DNA of 64,000 nucleotides from contig JAUHYD010000010.1 of NCBI GenBank assembly GCA_030426665.1, positions 123,115 through 187,114 on the forward strand, written 5' to 3'. This DNA comes from Bacteroidia bacterium. GTDB lineage: Bacteria > Bacteroidota > Bacteroidia > Chitinophagales > Chitinophagaceae. The number at the start of each line of letters is the position of its first letter. Within the stretch, counting starts at the first letter, position 1. The notes under the pieces are model-generated. The model did not search any database and was not told the DNA's origin. It worked only from the letters and a program-made list of their open reading frames with translations. Below are positions 1-15,300 of this stretch, piece after piece. The position numbers and the translations under genes were made by a program.

Positions 1-3000
1 TTGCAACAACGCTATAAACACCCGTCACTGTCTGACTACCAAAACTGATAGCAGCTCCTGTTCCTGCAACAGGGCTGCCGACAGCCGTACCTCCTCTATA
101 TAGTTGGTAGTCGATTCCGGTTGATGAATTATTCAAGCCCACTGCTACTCCACCCGCTCCTTCGCAAGCTGTTCCTCCGCCGGTTACAGTAAAGACAGTT
201 GGTAATGGATTAACAATCAGCACTGCACTATCGGCCATTGCCTGCTCACAAGATGTCGTTGAATTTATTGCCAATACGGTATATGTGCCGGCAGCAGTCA
301 CAATCCCAAAATCAAAGGACGAGCCTGTACCCGCAACAGGACTACCAACCGTAGTTGCACCTCTATATAACTGGTATTCTATGCCAACATCAGAACCGTC
401 CATACCTACGGGCAACCCTGTAGCACCCGTACATATCTCACCACCACCGGTCACACTATGAACGGCAGGCAGAGGCAGAATTGTCACCGTCGCACTTAAT
501 GACATCGCCTGTTCACAAGAGAGACTACTTGTAGCAAGCACTGAATATGTTCCTGCTGCAGTATGCAACCCAAAAGTTATCGCACTTCCTGTACCGGAAA
601 CCGCACTCCCAACAGTTGACGCACCGTTATACAACTGATAAGATGCACCACTCTCGGAACCACTCAAGCCTATAGAAACTCCGGTACCACCTGAGCAATA
701 ACTTCCGCCACCTGTTACATTATATGCTACCGGCAATGGATTAATCACGATTACTGCACTATCAGACATATCACTGGTACAACCAGTCGTTGTGTCTGTT
801 GCAAGTACTGTGTAGGTACCGGATGTTGTTTGGTTACCGAAACTGATAGCAGCTCCGGTTCCTGCAACTGTACTTCCTGTCACAGAAGAACCATTGTATA
901 ATTGATAACTAATACCTGTAGACGATGAAGACAACCCAACCACGACACCACTACCACCTGAGCAATAACTACCACCTCCTGTTACCGCATATATTGTCGG
1001 AGCTGTGTATATTCCAACTGTTGCAGTACTGCTCATGTCGTTAGTACAAGCTGTAGTTGCATTTGTTGCCAGTACAGAATATGTTCCTATCGCTGTCTGT
1101 AGTCCAAAACTAATTGCAGCTCCTGTTCCTGCTACAGGACTACCTATTGCAGACGAACCGTTATATAATTGATAATTGACGCCAGACTCTGAATTGGACA
1201 AACCTACCGCAACGCCGGAACCGTCCGAACAATAATTACCGCCACCTGTTACCGTATAAACTACCGGTAATACATTTATAATAATGGTAGCACTATCGGC
1301 CATTGCATTTGTGCAAGAGGTTGTTGTGTTCGTTGCCAATACCGTATAAGTTCCTGATACTGTCTGACTACCAAAACTGATTGCCGATCCTGTTCCAGAC
1401 ACCGGACTACCTACAGATGTTGCACCTCTATATAATTGATATTCGATACCTGATTCTGAATTATCCAAACCTACGGCGACACCTCCGGCGCCAACACAAG
1501 CCATGCCACCACCGGTTACATTATATACATTCGGCAAAGGATCAACAATCAACACAGCACTGTCCGCCATTGATTGCTGACAGGTAGTAGACGTATTCGT
1601 TGCCAAAATTGTATATGTGCCTGCCACGTCGAAGACACCAAAATCAAGAGACGAACCTGTGCCGGCAACGGGGCTGCCTATCGTAGTCGCACCTCTATAC
1701 AACTGATAGTTGATTCCTGTTTCAGAACCATCGATACCAATGTGTACACCAGTTGCTCCACTACAAATCTCACCGCCACCGGTTGCATTGTATACGGTCG
1801 GCAACGCCAAAATAGTTACAGTCGCGCTTGAAGACATAGCCTGCTCACAAGTAAGACTGCTTGTAGCAAGTACTGTATAAGTACCCGCCGCTGTTTGCAA
1901 ACCGAAAGATATAGCACTTCCTGTTCCTGAGACTGAACTGCCCACAGTTGACGCACCATTATACAATTGATATGTTGCCCCACTCTCGGAACCACTCAAT
2001 CCTATAGTGACACCGGTACCACCTGAGCAATAACTTCCGCCTCCTGTCACATTATAAACTACCGGTAGTGGATTAATCACAACAACAGCACTACCGGACA
2101 TATCGCTGGTACAACTTGTTGCCGTATCAGTCGCCAGCACTGTGTACGTACCTGATGCCGTTTGGCTACCAAAACTAATTGAAGAACCTGTACCGGCAAC
2201 GGCACTTCCTGTCACCGACGAGCCATTGTATAACTGATAGCTAATGCCGGTTGTTGATGATGACAGCCCTACAGCAACACCACTACCTCCCGAGCAGTAA
2301 CTTCCACCACCCGTTACGGCAAATGCAGTTGGTGCGGTGTATATTCCGACAACGGCTGTACTGCTCATATCATTCGTACATGCAGTCGTGGCATTAGTTG
2401 CTAGTACAGAGTATGTTCCTGTTACGGTTTGAAGACCGAAACTTATCGCCGCTCCTGTACCTGCAACAGGACCACCTACAGTTGACGAACCATTATACAA
2501 CTGATAGTCGACGCCAGACTCCGAATTTGACAAACCGACAGCAACTCCTGAACCATCAGAACAATAATTACCACCACCTGTTACCGAATAAACAACCGGC
2601 AATACATTAATTAATACCGTTGCACTATCTGCCATTGCACTTGTACAAGATGTTGCCGTGTTGGTTGCTACAACTGTGTAGACACCTGAAACCGTTTGAC
2701 TGCCAAAACTGATGGCTGCACCTGTACCTGCGACAGGGCTACCAATCGATGTTGCGCCACGATATAATTGATAATCGATTCCCGTTGCTGAATTATCTAA
2801 ACCAACAGCAACACCACCTGCACCCTCACATGCAACACCACCGCCTGTTACATTAAATACTGTCGGAAGTAGATTTACAATCAACACAGCACTATCTGCC
2901 ATTCCTTGTTCGCAAGTAGTAGAAGTGTTCGTAGCCAATACTGTATAGGTGCCGGCTACGGTAAAAGCTCCAAAATCAAGAGATGACCCGGTACCAGCTA

Positions 3001-6000
3001 CAGGACTACCGACGGACGTAGCACCTCTATACAACTGATAATTGATTCCTGTTGCAGAACCATCAAGTCCGACATGCAACCCGGTCGCTCCTGAGCAAAT
3101 AGAACCGCCTCCTGTTACATTGTATACTGTCGGCAACGCTAATATTGTTACAGTAGCGCTTGAAGACATAGCCTGTTCGCATGAAAGGCTACTGGTAGCA
3201 AGTACTGAATACGTTCCTGCGGCGGTCTGCAGGCCAAAAGAGATAGCACTTCCCGTTCCTGAGACAGCACTTCCTACGGCAGACGCTCCATTATATAATT
3301 GATATGACGCACCGCTCTCTGAACCACTCAAACCTATAGCGACGCCGGCACCACCTGAACAGTAACTTCCTCCACCGGTCACGTTATATACGACCGGCAA
3401 CGGATTAATCACAACAACCGCACTTCCCGACATTTCGCTGGTGCAGCTTGTGGTCGTATCCGTCGCTTGCACGGTGTACGTACCAGATGCCGTCTGACTA
3501 CCAAAACTTAATGACGATCCGGTGCCGGCAACCGCACTACCCGTTACAGACGAACCATTGTATAATTGATAACTAATACCAGTGGACGATGACGACAACC
3601 CTACAGCAACACCACTGCCTCCGGAACAATAGCTACCACCGCCCGTTACAGCAAATGCAGTTGGCGCAGTGTGTATTCCAACAATCGCTGTACCACTCAT
3701 ATCACTTGTACAAGCTGTAGAGCCATCTGTTGCTAATACAGAGTACGTCCCTGTTACCGTTTGAAGACCAAAGCTAATGGCTGCTCCTGTACCCGCAACG
3801 GGGCTACCTACTGTAGACGAACCGTTGTATAGTTGATAATTTATACCTGTCGCTGAATTCGACAAACCTACCGCAACTCCCGAACCATCTGAACAATAAT
3901 TGCCACCACCTGTTACCGTATAAACATCCGGTAACACATTTATAATCACCGTTGCACTATCAGACATCGCTGTTGTGCAACTTGTTGATGAAGTTGTTGC
4001 TAATACCGTATATACACCAGATACCGTTTGACTACCAAAGCTAATAGCGACACCTGTACCCGTAACAGGACTACCAACTGAAGTAGCACCGCGATATAAT
4101 TGATAATCGACACCGGTTGCAGAACTGTCTAACCCAACTGCTACTCCTCCCGCACCCTCACATGCTACTCCACCACCTGTAACATTAAATACAACTGGCA
4201 ATGAATTTACATTAAGCACTGCACTATCCGCCATTGCCTGCTCGCAAGTAGTGGACGAATTGGTCGCTAACACAGAATATGTACCTGCTACGCTAAATAC
4301 ACCAAAGTCAAGAGAAGAGCCTGTTCCGGCAACAGGACTTCCAACCGTCGATGCACCATTGTATAATTGATAATTAATTCCAGACGCAGAGCCGTCAAGC
4401 CCAATATGCAGACCAGATGCTCCGGTGCAAATATCACCACCTCCGGTAACGTTATAAACGGTTGGCAAAGCTAATATGGTTACTGTTGCACTTGAGGACA
4501 TTGCCTGTTCACAAGTCAAGCTAGTTGTCGCGAGAACAGAGTATGTTCCGGCTGCTGTCTGAAGGCCGAAGGATATGGAACTACCTGTCCCGGACACTCC
4601 ACTTCCTACGGTTGATGCTCCATTATACAATTGATAGGTTGTTCCACTTTCAGAACTACTCAAACCTATTGCAACTCCGGTACCACCGGAACAGTAACTA
4701 CCACCTCCGGTTACACTATAAACAACGGGCAACGGATTAATCACAATAACCGCATTGCCGGTCATATCAGAAGTACAACCTGTGGTGGTGTCAGTCGCCT
4801 GTACCGTATAAGTACCGGAAGCAGTCTGGCTACCGAAGCTAATTGACGCTCCTGTTCCATCAACCGCACTTCCCGTAAGAGACGAACCATTGTATAGTTG
4901 ATAACGGATGCCGGTAGCCGTTGAAGCCAAACCTACTGTAACGCCACTTCCACCGGAACAGTAGCTACCACCTCCGGTTACTGCATAGGCAGCCGGCACT
5001 GTATATATTCCAACAGTTGCGGTACTACTCATGTCATTAGTACAAGCAGTAGTCGCATTCGTAGCTAAAACTGAATAAGTACCTATTGCGGTTTGCAGCC
5101 CAAAGCTAAATGACGCACCGGTTCCGGCAACCGGACTACCTACCGAAGAAGACCCATTATATAATTGGTAATTGACGCCTGTCTCTGAATTCGACAGACC
5201 TACCGCAACTCCGGAGCCGTATGAACAATAATTACCACCACCCGTTACTGAATAAACAACGGGCAATGCATTAATGATAACAGCCGCACTACTTGACATT
5301 GCGCTTGTACACCCTGTTGTTGTGTCGGTTGCCAATACGGAATATACACCTGACACCGTCTGACTACCGAAACTAATTGCTGTATCTATACCTGCAATCG
5401 GAGCACCAACAGTTGTGGCACCTCTATATAGCTGGTAAGTAAATCCTAATGACGAACTGTCTAATCCAACAACAACGCCGCCTGCACCAACGCAAGCAGA
5501 GCCACCACCGGTCACATTGAATGCAATTGGCAATGGATTTACAATCAATATTGCACTATCTGCCATTCCCTGCTCACAAGTTGTCGACGCATTTGTCGCC
5601 AAAACAGTATAGGTACCAGCGACCGTCACTGTACCAAAATCGATAGCTGAACCTGTCCCAGACACCGGACTACCGACAGTCGTTGCACCTCGGTACAATT
5701 GATAATTAATTCCTGTTTCAGATCCGTCAAGTCCTACATGCAGACCGGTAGCACCTGAACATATTGCGCCTCCGCCAGTTACATTGTAAACTGTGGGCAA
5801 TGGCAATATGGTCACTACTGCACTGTCATGCATAGTAATGGCACACGAAGCCCCGTTATTTGCAACCACTGTGTAAGTTCCGGCAGCAGTTTGCAAACCA
5901 AAATTGAGCGCAGAACCGGTACCCGTAATAGCACTACCCACCGTAGACGAACCATTAAACAACTGATAACCCACACCTATATCAGACGAACTAAGACCGA

Positions 6001-6335
6001 TAGCAACACCTGTACCGCCGGAGCAATAGTCACCACCTCCAGTTACAGAGTAGTATGCCGGTGCACCACTAAGAGAAATTGTTGTTGTGCCTGACATATC
6101 GTTGACACACGTAGTAGTCGCATTTGTCGCAGAAACAGAATATGTTCCTACCAGTGTCTGCAATCCAAAATTAAATGCAGCACCTGTACCTGCTACAGGA
6201 GAACCTTGTGGCGATCCGTTGTGGTACAACTGATAATTCACCCCTGTTTCCGAGCCATCAACACCAACCAGTAGACCTGTTCCACCGGAACAATACGTCC
6301 CACCACCTGTAATACCATATACGGTTGGCAAGGGG
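1..6335 (-). repeat. Module array B: about 24 'TGGG..C' repeats of ~266 bp (continues past edge)
   Basis: This second in-frame array follows array A in the protein. Each 88-89 residue module reads roughly Y.VTGGG.YCSGG.GV.VGL, then G..YQLYNG...VGS.V.GTG, then ISFG.QT..GTY.V.AT and TTGCT..MS.SA.V.I. Two Cys per module are kept. The array runs off the left end of the window. Single modules of the same family occur in the proteins at 45534-55055 and 55294-57663. Confidence 0.9.
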
Positions 6336-9300
6336 TTAACAGTAACGGAAGACGATGTAACTTCTGCACTATTACACCCTGCTCCTGTATAAGATACATT
6401 CAAGCTATAAACGCCGCTGGCAGTTGTCGCCGGCACCGTATATGTTTGAGTCGCCGAAGAGGTAGTGGAACTATAACTATCCGGTCCACTCCAGTTATAG
6501 GAAACTAACGTACCAGAACCAGAGGCACCTGAACCGGTCAACGTCAACACATCCCCTTCGCATAATGTTGCAGGTGTTGCAGAAATGCTGGTGATTGTCG
6601 GCAATGCGTTAACGGTAACTGCTGTAGATGTTGCAGCAACAGAACTTTCGCAACCGACACCGGAATAAGTTACACTGACAGAATATACACCACTTGCTGA
6701 AACAGTACCAGGTGTAAATGTTACCGTATCAACGGTTGTCGTTGTACTAAAGCTGTTCGGACCTGTCCAATTGTAAGTTAAAAGTGTATCACCACCAGTT
6801 ACACTGCCTGCAGAAAGCGTTAAATCTGTCCCCAGACATAATACTCCCGGCGACGCAGTAATTCCGGAAACCGTGGGCAATGCATTAACAGTTAAAGCGG
6901 GAGAGGTAACGGCATTTGCGCTCGAACATCCGGCTCCGGCATAGGTAACATTAACAGAATAGTTGCCACTCGCAGCAGTTGTTGTTGCGGTAAATGCAAC
7001 CGTAGCTACAGACGAAGTAGTGGAATAGCCATTTGGACCTGACCAATTATAAGAAACAAGAGACCCGGGTCCACTAACACTTCCTGCCGCCAATGTCACG
7101 GAATTTCCAACACACACTTTATACGGCGTCGAAGTAATACCGGAAACAGTTGGCGCGGCATTTACTGTAACCGCCGGAGAGGTAACGGCTTCGGCACTGG
7201 TACAACCCGTACCGGAATAAGTCACACTGACACTATAGTTTCCACTGGCTGCAGTTGTTGTTGGCGTATATACAACACTTCCGGTTCCTGTTGTACTGCT
7301 ATAGCCGTTCGGCCCGCTCCAATTATACGAAATAAAAGATACGGAACCTGTAACACTACCGGCGGTCAATGTCAACGAAGTGCCCACACACAAATTATTA
7401 GTAGAGGAAGTGACACTCGCAATGGTTGGCAAAGAATTTATTGTCACACCAGGAGATGTTACAGCCGCAGCACTCGTACAACCGGTACCGGAATAAGTTA
7501 CAGTTACGCTGTAATTACCGCTGGCAGCAGTTGTTGTAGGTGTAAATGTTATACTGTTGACAGAGGTAGTTGCGCTATAGCCATTAGGACCTGTCCAGTT
7601 GTAAGAACTTACAGTACCTGAACCCGTTACACTGCCCGCCGTGAGTGTCAACGGAGTACCGACACACATATTATTTGATGATGCAGTTATGCTCGCTACC
7701 GTTGGCAGTGCATTCACCGTAACTGCAGGAGAGGTCACTGCAACTGCACTCGTGCAGTTCATACCGGCATAGGTAACACTTACCGAGTAATCTCCACTTG
7801 CCGCAGTTGTGGTAGGTGTAAATGTTACACTATTAACTGCTGTCGTTGTACTAAACCCATTCGGACCGGTCCAATTGTATGAACTGATACTTCCGGCACC
7901 GGTAACACTACCTGCAGTAAGTGTCAATGAATTACCCGCACAAATGTTATTTGAAGACGAAGTAATGCCGGCAATCGTCGGCAAGGCGTTCACTGTCACC
8001 GCCGGTGAAGTCACCGCCTGCGCACTGGTACAACCACTACCCGCATAGGTAATACTAACACTGTAATTACCACTTGCTGCAGTAGTTGTGGGCGTAAATG
8101 CTACCGAATTAACCGACGTTGTGGCGCTATAGCCGTTTGGTCCTGTCCAGTTATAGGAAACAACCGACCCTGAGCCCGTAACACTACCTGCAGTCAGCGT
8201 CAACTCGGTACCTATACAAATGACATTTGAAGAGGCCGTTATTCCAGCAATCGTTGGCAATGCATTCACCGTAACTACCGGAGAAGTTACAACAGGAGTA
8301 CTACTACACCCTGTTACAGAATAGGTCACGCTCAACGTATAGTTGCCGCTGGCAGCTGTCGTTGTCGGCGTAAATGTTACACTATTAACCGATGTTGTTG
8401 CGCTGTAACCATTGGGACCACTCCAAATGTAAGCACTTACCGGACCTGTAACCGTTCCAGCTGTTAGCGTCAACGAAGTTCCTACGCACAAGTTATATGT
8501 AGAAGTGGTAATATCTGCTACTGACGGAACTGCATTCACAGTAACGGCCGGAGAAGTTATCGCGTCCGCACTCGTACAGCCGGTTCCGGCATAGGTGACG
8601 CTAACAGTATAGTTGCCACTCGCAGCTGTTGTAGTCGGCGTAAATGTTGCGCTATTCACAGACGTTGTCGTGCTATACCCGTTCGGACCTGACCAGTTAT
8701 AAGAAACTAACGATATTGAACCAGTCGTGCTACCCGCCGTAAGCGTCAACGGTGTACCAACACATAAATAATCCGAAGAAGGTGTAATACCAGTTATAGT
8801 CGGCAATGCATTTACTGTAACTGCGGGAGAAGTAACAGCCGCCGCACTCGTACAACCACTACCGGAATATGTCACAGTTACACTATAGTTTCCACTTGCC
8901 GCAGTTGTTGTTGGTGTAAAGGTCACACTATTCACAGACGTAGTTTCGCTGTAACCATTCGGTCCTGTCCAGTTGTATGAACTTATTGTACCTGACCCGG
9001 TAACACTTCCTGCCGTCAAGGTAAGCGATGTTCCAACGCACATACTTACAGTAGAAGGTGTAATATCAGATACAGTTGGTACAGCATTTACCGTAACTGC
9101 AGGCGACGTTACCGCATCGGCACTTGTACAACCGGTTCCGGTGTAAGTCACATTTACAGTATAATTACCACTTGCCGCGGTTGTTGTCGGTGTAAATGTT
9201 ACGCTATTTACCGAAGTTGTCGTACTAAAGCCATTCGGACCTGTCCAGTTATATGAACTGATACTTCCTGAACCCGTTACACTACCGGCGGTAAGCGTCA

Positions 9301-12300
9301 AAGAGGAACCAACACAAATATCATTAGAAGATGTCGTAATTCCGGCAATTGTTGGCAATGCATTTACAGTAACTGCAGGGCTGGTTACTGCCTTCGCACT
9401 CGTACAGCCACTACCGGAGTAAGTAACACTTACACTATAGTTTCCGCTCGCAGCAGTAGTAGTAGGTGTAAACGCAACCGAGTTACTTGCGGTCGTTGTA
9501 CTATAGCCGTTCGGACCTGTCCAATTGTAAGACACAACAGAGCCCGTACCACTTACACTACCAGCTGTGAGTGTCATCTCAGTACCGATACAGTAGTTAT
9601 TCGGCGAGGCTGTTATTCCCGAAACCGTAGGTACTGCATTCACAGTAACCGCCGGCGAAGTAACAACAGGCGTGCTGCTACAACCGGTAACAGAATAAGC
9701 AACACTCAATGTATAGTTGCCACTTGATGCTGTATTTGTCGGTGTAAATGTTACGCTATTCACAGCTGTTGTCGCACTATAACCATTAGGTCCGCTCCAA
9801 TGATACTCATTGATGGTACCGGTTGTAGTTCCGGCTGTCAACGTCAGGGAAGCACCAATACATAGTTCATTATCTGACGCAGTTATATCTGCCACCGTTG
9901 GCGTCGCATTTACAGTTACAGCCGGAGAGGTAACAGCATCGGCACTCGTACATCCGGTTCCTGCATAAGTAACACTAACAGTATAGTTGCCGCTGGCAGC
10001 TGTAGTAGTCGGTGTAAATGTTGCGCTGTTCACAGCTGTTGTCGTGCTATACCCATTGGGCCCTGACCAGTTATAAGAGACCAACGATATTGAACCCGTA
10101 GTGCTACCTGCGGTAAATGTCAATGGTGTACCGACGCACAAATTAGTAGAAGAAGGAATTATACCCGCTATTGTTGGTAATGCGTTGACTGTAACCGCAG
10201 GTGAAGTAACTGCTGCCGCACTCGTACATCCACTACCCAAGTAAGATACCGTAACGCTATAATTTCCGCTTGCTGCCGTTGTCGTCGGGGTAAAGGTCAC
10301 GCTATTAACAGACGTCGTTTCACTGTAACCATTCGGACCTGTCCAGTTGTATGAACTGATTGTACCTGACCCCGTAACGCTTCCTGCCGTCAGGGTCAGC
10401 GAAGCACCAACACACATACTTACTGTAGAAGGTGTAATATCTGATACAGTCGGTACAGCATTTACCGTAACAGCAGGGCTGGTTACCGCATCCGCACTTG
10501 TACAACCGGTTCCGGTATATGTTACATTGACAGTATAGTTACCACTTGCTGCAGTTGTTGTTGGGGTAAAGGTTACGCTGTTTACTGATGTTGTTGTGCT
10601 AAAGCCATTCGGACCCGTCCAATTGTAAGAACTGATACTTCCTGAACCCGTTACACTACCTGCGGTCAACGTCAATGATGTGCCGATACAAACAGTATTC
10701 GAAGAAGCTGTGATGCCTGCAATAGTCGGCAATGCATTTACTGTAACAGCAGGACTGGTTACGGCCTTCGCACTCGTACAGCCACTACCTGAATAGGTTA
10801 CACTTACACTATAGTTACCACTCGCAGCAGTTGTTGTAGGTGTAAACGCAACCGAGTTACTTGCGGTCGTTGTACTATAGCCGTTCGGACCTGTCCAATT
10901 GTAAGACACAACAGAGCCTGTGCCACTTACACTACCAGCTGTAAGTGTCATCTCAGTACCGATACAGTAATTATTTGGCGAGGCTGTTATTCCCGAAACC
11001 GTAGGTATTGCATTCACAGTAACCGCCGGCGAAGTAACAACAGGCGTGCTGCTACAGCCGGTAACAGAATAAGCAACACTCAATGTATAGTTGCCACTTG
11101 ATGCTGTATTTGTTGGTGTAAAGGTTACGCTATTCACAGCTGTAGTCGCACTATAACCATTAGGCCCACTCCAATGATACTCATTGACAGTACCGGTTGT
11201 AGTACCAGCTGTCAAAGTCAGGGAAGCACCAATACACAGTTCATTATCTGACGCAGTAATATCTGCAACAGTTGGCGTTGCATTTACCGTCACTGCAGGA
11301 GAGGTAACCGCATCGGCACTCGTACAACCGGTTCCTGCATAAGTTACACTAACAGTATAGTTGCCGCTGGCAGCAGTCGTAGTCGGTGTAAATGTTGCGC
11401 TATTAACAGACGTTGTCGTGCTATACCCATTGGGCCCTGACCAGTTATAAGACACCAACGATATTGAACCCGTAGTGCTACCCGCGGTAAATGTCAATGG
11501 AGTACCAACACACAAATTAGTAGACGAAGGGGTTATGCCCGCAATTGTTGGTAATGCGTTTACTGTAACCGCAGGTGAAGTAACTGCTGCCGCACTCGTA
11601 CATCCACTGCCCAAATAAGATACCGTAACACTATAATTTCCGCTTGCTGCCGTTGTCGTCGGGGTAAAGGTCACGCTATTAACAGACGTCGTTTCACTGT
11701 AACCATTCGGACCTGTCCAGTTGTATGAACTGATTGTACCTGACCCCGTAACGCTTCCTGCCGTCAGGGTCAGCGAAGCACCAACACACATACTTACTGT
11801 AGAAGGTGTAATATCTGATACAGTCGGTACAGCATTTACCGTAACAGCAGGGCTGGTTACCGCATCCGCACTTGTACAACCGGTTCCGGTATATGTTACA
11901 TTGACAGTATAGTTACCACTTGCTGCAGTTGTTGTTGGGGTAAAGGTTACGCTGTTTACTGATGTTGTTGTGCTAAAGCCATTCGGACCCGTCCAATTGT
12001 AAGAACTGATACTTCCTGAACCCGTTACACTACCTGCGGTCAACGTCAATGATGTGCCGATACAAACAGTATTCGAAGAAGCTGTGATGCCTGCAATAGT
12101 CGGCAATGCATTTACTGTAACAGCAGGACTGGTTACGGCCTTCGCACTCGTACAGCCACTACCTGAATAGGTTACACTTACACTATAGTTACCACTCGCA
12201 GCAGTTGTTGTAGGTGTAAACGCAACCGAGTTACTTGCGGTCGTTGTACTATAGCCGTTCGGACCTGTCCAATTGTAAGACACAACAGAGCCTGTGCCAC

Positions 12301-15300
12301 TTACACTACCAGCTGTAAGTGTCATCTCAGTACCGATACAGTAATTATTTGGCGAGGCTGTTATTCCCGAAACCGTAGGTATTGCATTCACAGTAACCGC
12401 CGGCGAAGTAACAACAGGCGTGCTGCTACAACCGGTAACAGAATAAGCAACACTCAATGTATAGTTGCCACTTGATGCTGTATTTGTTGGTGTAAAGGTT
12501 ACGCTATTCACAGCAGTGGTTGCACTATAACCATTAGGTCCGCTCCAATGATACTCATTGACTGTACCGGTAGTAGTTCCGGCAGTCAACGTCAGGGAAG
12601 CACCTATACACAATTCATTTTCAGAAGCAGTAATATCTGCAACAGTTGGCGTTGCATTAACCGTCACTGCAGGCGAGGTAACCGCATCTGCACTCGTACA
12701 ACCACTCCCGGCATAAGTTACGCTAACAGTATAATTGCCGCTCGCAGCTGTGGTAGTTGGCGTAAACGTTGCGCTATTCACAGATGTTGTCGTACTATAC
12801 CCGTTAGGCCCTGACCAATTATATGACACCAATGCAATAGAACCAGTAGCACTGCCGGCGTTCAGCGTCAATGGAGCGCCGATACATAAACTGTTAGATG
12901 ATGGCGTAATACTTGCTACCGTCGGAAGTGCATTCACAGTAACTGCAGGCGAAGTAACCGCTACAGAACTCGTACATCCGCTACCAGAATAAGTAACCGA
13001 CACACTATAGTTTCCGCTTGCTGCTGTAGTAGTAGGGGTAAATGCTACGGTATTCACACTTGTTGTAGTACTAAACCCATCTGGTCCTGTCCAATTATAA
13101 GAAGTCAAAGTACCGGAACCGGAAACACTTCCGGCAGTTAACGTTAGTGAAGTACCAACGCACAAACTCACATTAGAAGGCGTTATGCTTGCTACGGTCG
13201 GTAGCGCATTAACTGTAACTGCGGGTGACGTTACAGCTGTAACGTCACTACAACCGGTACCACTGAACGTTACTCCAACCGTATAATTCCCACTGGCGGC
13301 TGTCGTCGTTGGCGTAAATGTTACATTGTTTACTGTAGTGGTTGCGCTGTAACCGTTAGGCCCTGACCATATATACCCCGTTACTGCTCCGGGTCCGGTC
13401 ACACTACCTGCAGTTAGTGTCAACGAACTCCCAACGCATAAGTCATTAGTCGATGGTGTAATACCGGAAATTGTCGGCAACACGTTCACAGACACAGCAG
13501 GAGACGTAACAGCCTGCGCGCTCGTACAGCCAGAACCGGAGTACGTAACACTGACACTGTAATTACCGCTAGCAGCAGTCGTTGTAGGTGTAAAGACAAC
13601 CGAATTCGCAGCACTTGTTGTACTAAACCCGTTTGGTCCCGTCCAGTTATAAGACACCAATGAACCTGTTCCGGATACACTACCGGCAGTTAAAGTCAGA
13701 TCACTACCCAAACAAATATTCGTAGATGAAGGCGTAATGCCTGACACCGTTGGAAGTACATTCACCGTAACCGCGGGCGACGTAACAACTGTATTGCTAC
13801 TACAACCCTCGCCCGCATAAGTAACGCTAACGCTATAATTTCCGCTGGCTGCTGTTGTTGTCGGCGTAAATGCTACAGACCCGCCTGATGTGGTAGTACT
13901 AAAACTATTCGGTCCTGTCCAATTGTAGGAACTAACCGTTCCTGAACCTGTTACACTGCCAGCGGTCAATGTCAATTCTGTACCAACACATAACTCATTG
14001 GTCGATGTCGTTATTCCTGAAATAGTCGGTACAGCATTTACCGTTACTGCAGGAGAGGTCACAGCAGCAGCACTTGTACAACCAGTACCTGTATAGGTAA
14101 CTGTTACACTGTAGTTTCCACTCGCAGCAGTAGTCGTCGGAGTAAATGCTACAGAGCTAACAGTAGTCGTTGTGCTAAATCCATTAGGACCCGTCCAGTT
14201 GTAAGAGCTAACGGTCCCTGAACCTGTCACACCACTTGCTGTCAATGTCAATTCTGTTCCGATACACAAATTTGTTGCCGAAGGTGTAATACTCGATATC
14301 GCCGGCATAGTATTTACGGTTACTGATGGCGACGTCACAGCGTGCGTACTCGTACAACCTGATCCCGAATAGGAAACACTTACAGAGTAATTTCCACTTG
14401 CAGCCGTAGTTGTTGGTGTAAAAGCCACATTGTTTACCGAGGTCGTTGTACTGTATCCGTTAGGCCCTGTCCAGTTATATGAGCCAACACTACCCGTGCC
14501 CGACACACTTCCTGCTGTTAACGAAAGTTCCGTACCTACGCACAATTCAGATGGACTTGGCGTAATTGACGAAATCGTAGGCAATACATTTACTGTAACC
14601 GCCGGCGCAGTGACTGCCTCAGCGCTTGAACACCCCTCACCGGCATAAGTAACACTCACAGAGTAGCTTCCGCTGGCTGCGGTAGTGGTGGGTGTAAATA
14701 CGGTAGAATACGAGGACGACGTTGTACTAAACCCATTAGGACCTGTCCAGTTATAGGAAATAAATGCTACGGAACCTGTAACACTTCCGGCAGATAAAGT
14801 AAGCGGTGTCCCTAAGCACAAAAGCGTATCAGACGGAGTAATTCCCGAAATCGTCGGCACTGCATTCACTGTAACTGCTGGCGAAGTAATTGCAGATGCA
14901 CTTGTACATCCGGTACCTGTATAGGTAACGCTAACGGTATAAGTACCACTGGCAGCCGTTGTTGTCGGCGTATACGTCACTGCGTTAGTCGCCGAGGTAG
15001 TGCTGTAACCGTTCGGGCCGGACCAGTTATATGAATTGAGCGAGCCCGCTCCGGATACGCTTCCTGCAGTAAATGTCATGGACGTACCTACGCAAATATT
15101 GGTCGCTGAAGGAGTGATACTTGCAACAGTCGGCAACGCGTTTACTGTAACCGACGGGGAGGTAACAGCTGACGTACTCGTACAACCAACGGCAGTATCA
15201 TTTACCACGACAGTATAGTTTCCGGTTGCGGCAGTTGTTGTTGGGGTAAACGCCACGTTATTTACCGTAGACGTCGCACTATAACCATTTGGCCCGGTCC

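Larger units (their letters stand above)
8291..13786 (-). repeat. Higher-order repeat of array A, 1374 bp period (five modules)
   Basis: The subtype marker aacagg.gt.ct.cta occurs at 8291, 9665, 11039 and 12413, exactly 1374 bp apart. The four other subtypes of the superunit follow in fixed order between the markers. The first copy (8291-9664) is more diverged than the others, and the copy after 12413 decays. The right-hand limit given is the end of one further period and is approximate. Confidence 0.85.

Noticed and set aside
10320-11912. Pairs of identical short open frames on both strands (10320-10505/11694-11879 and 10347-10538/11721-11912)
   Set aside because: They lie in other frames of the giant gene and are identical only because the DNA there is duplicated exactly. 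They have no start signals or family features.
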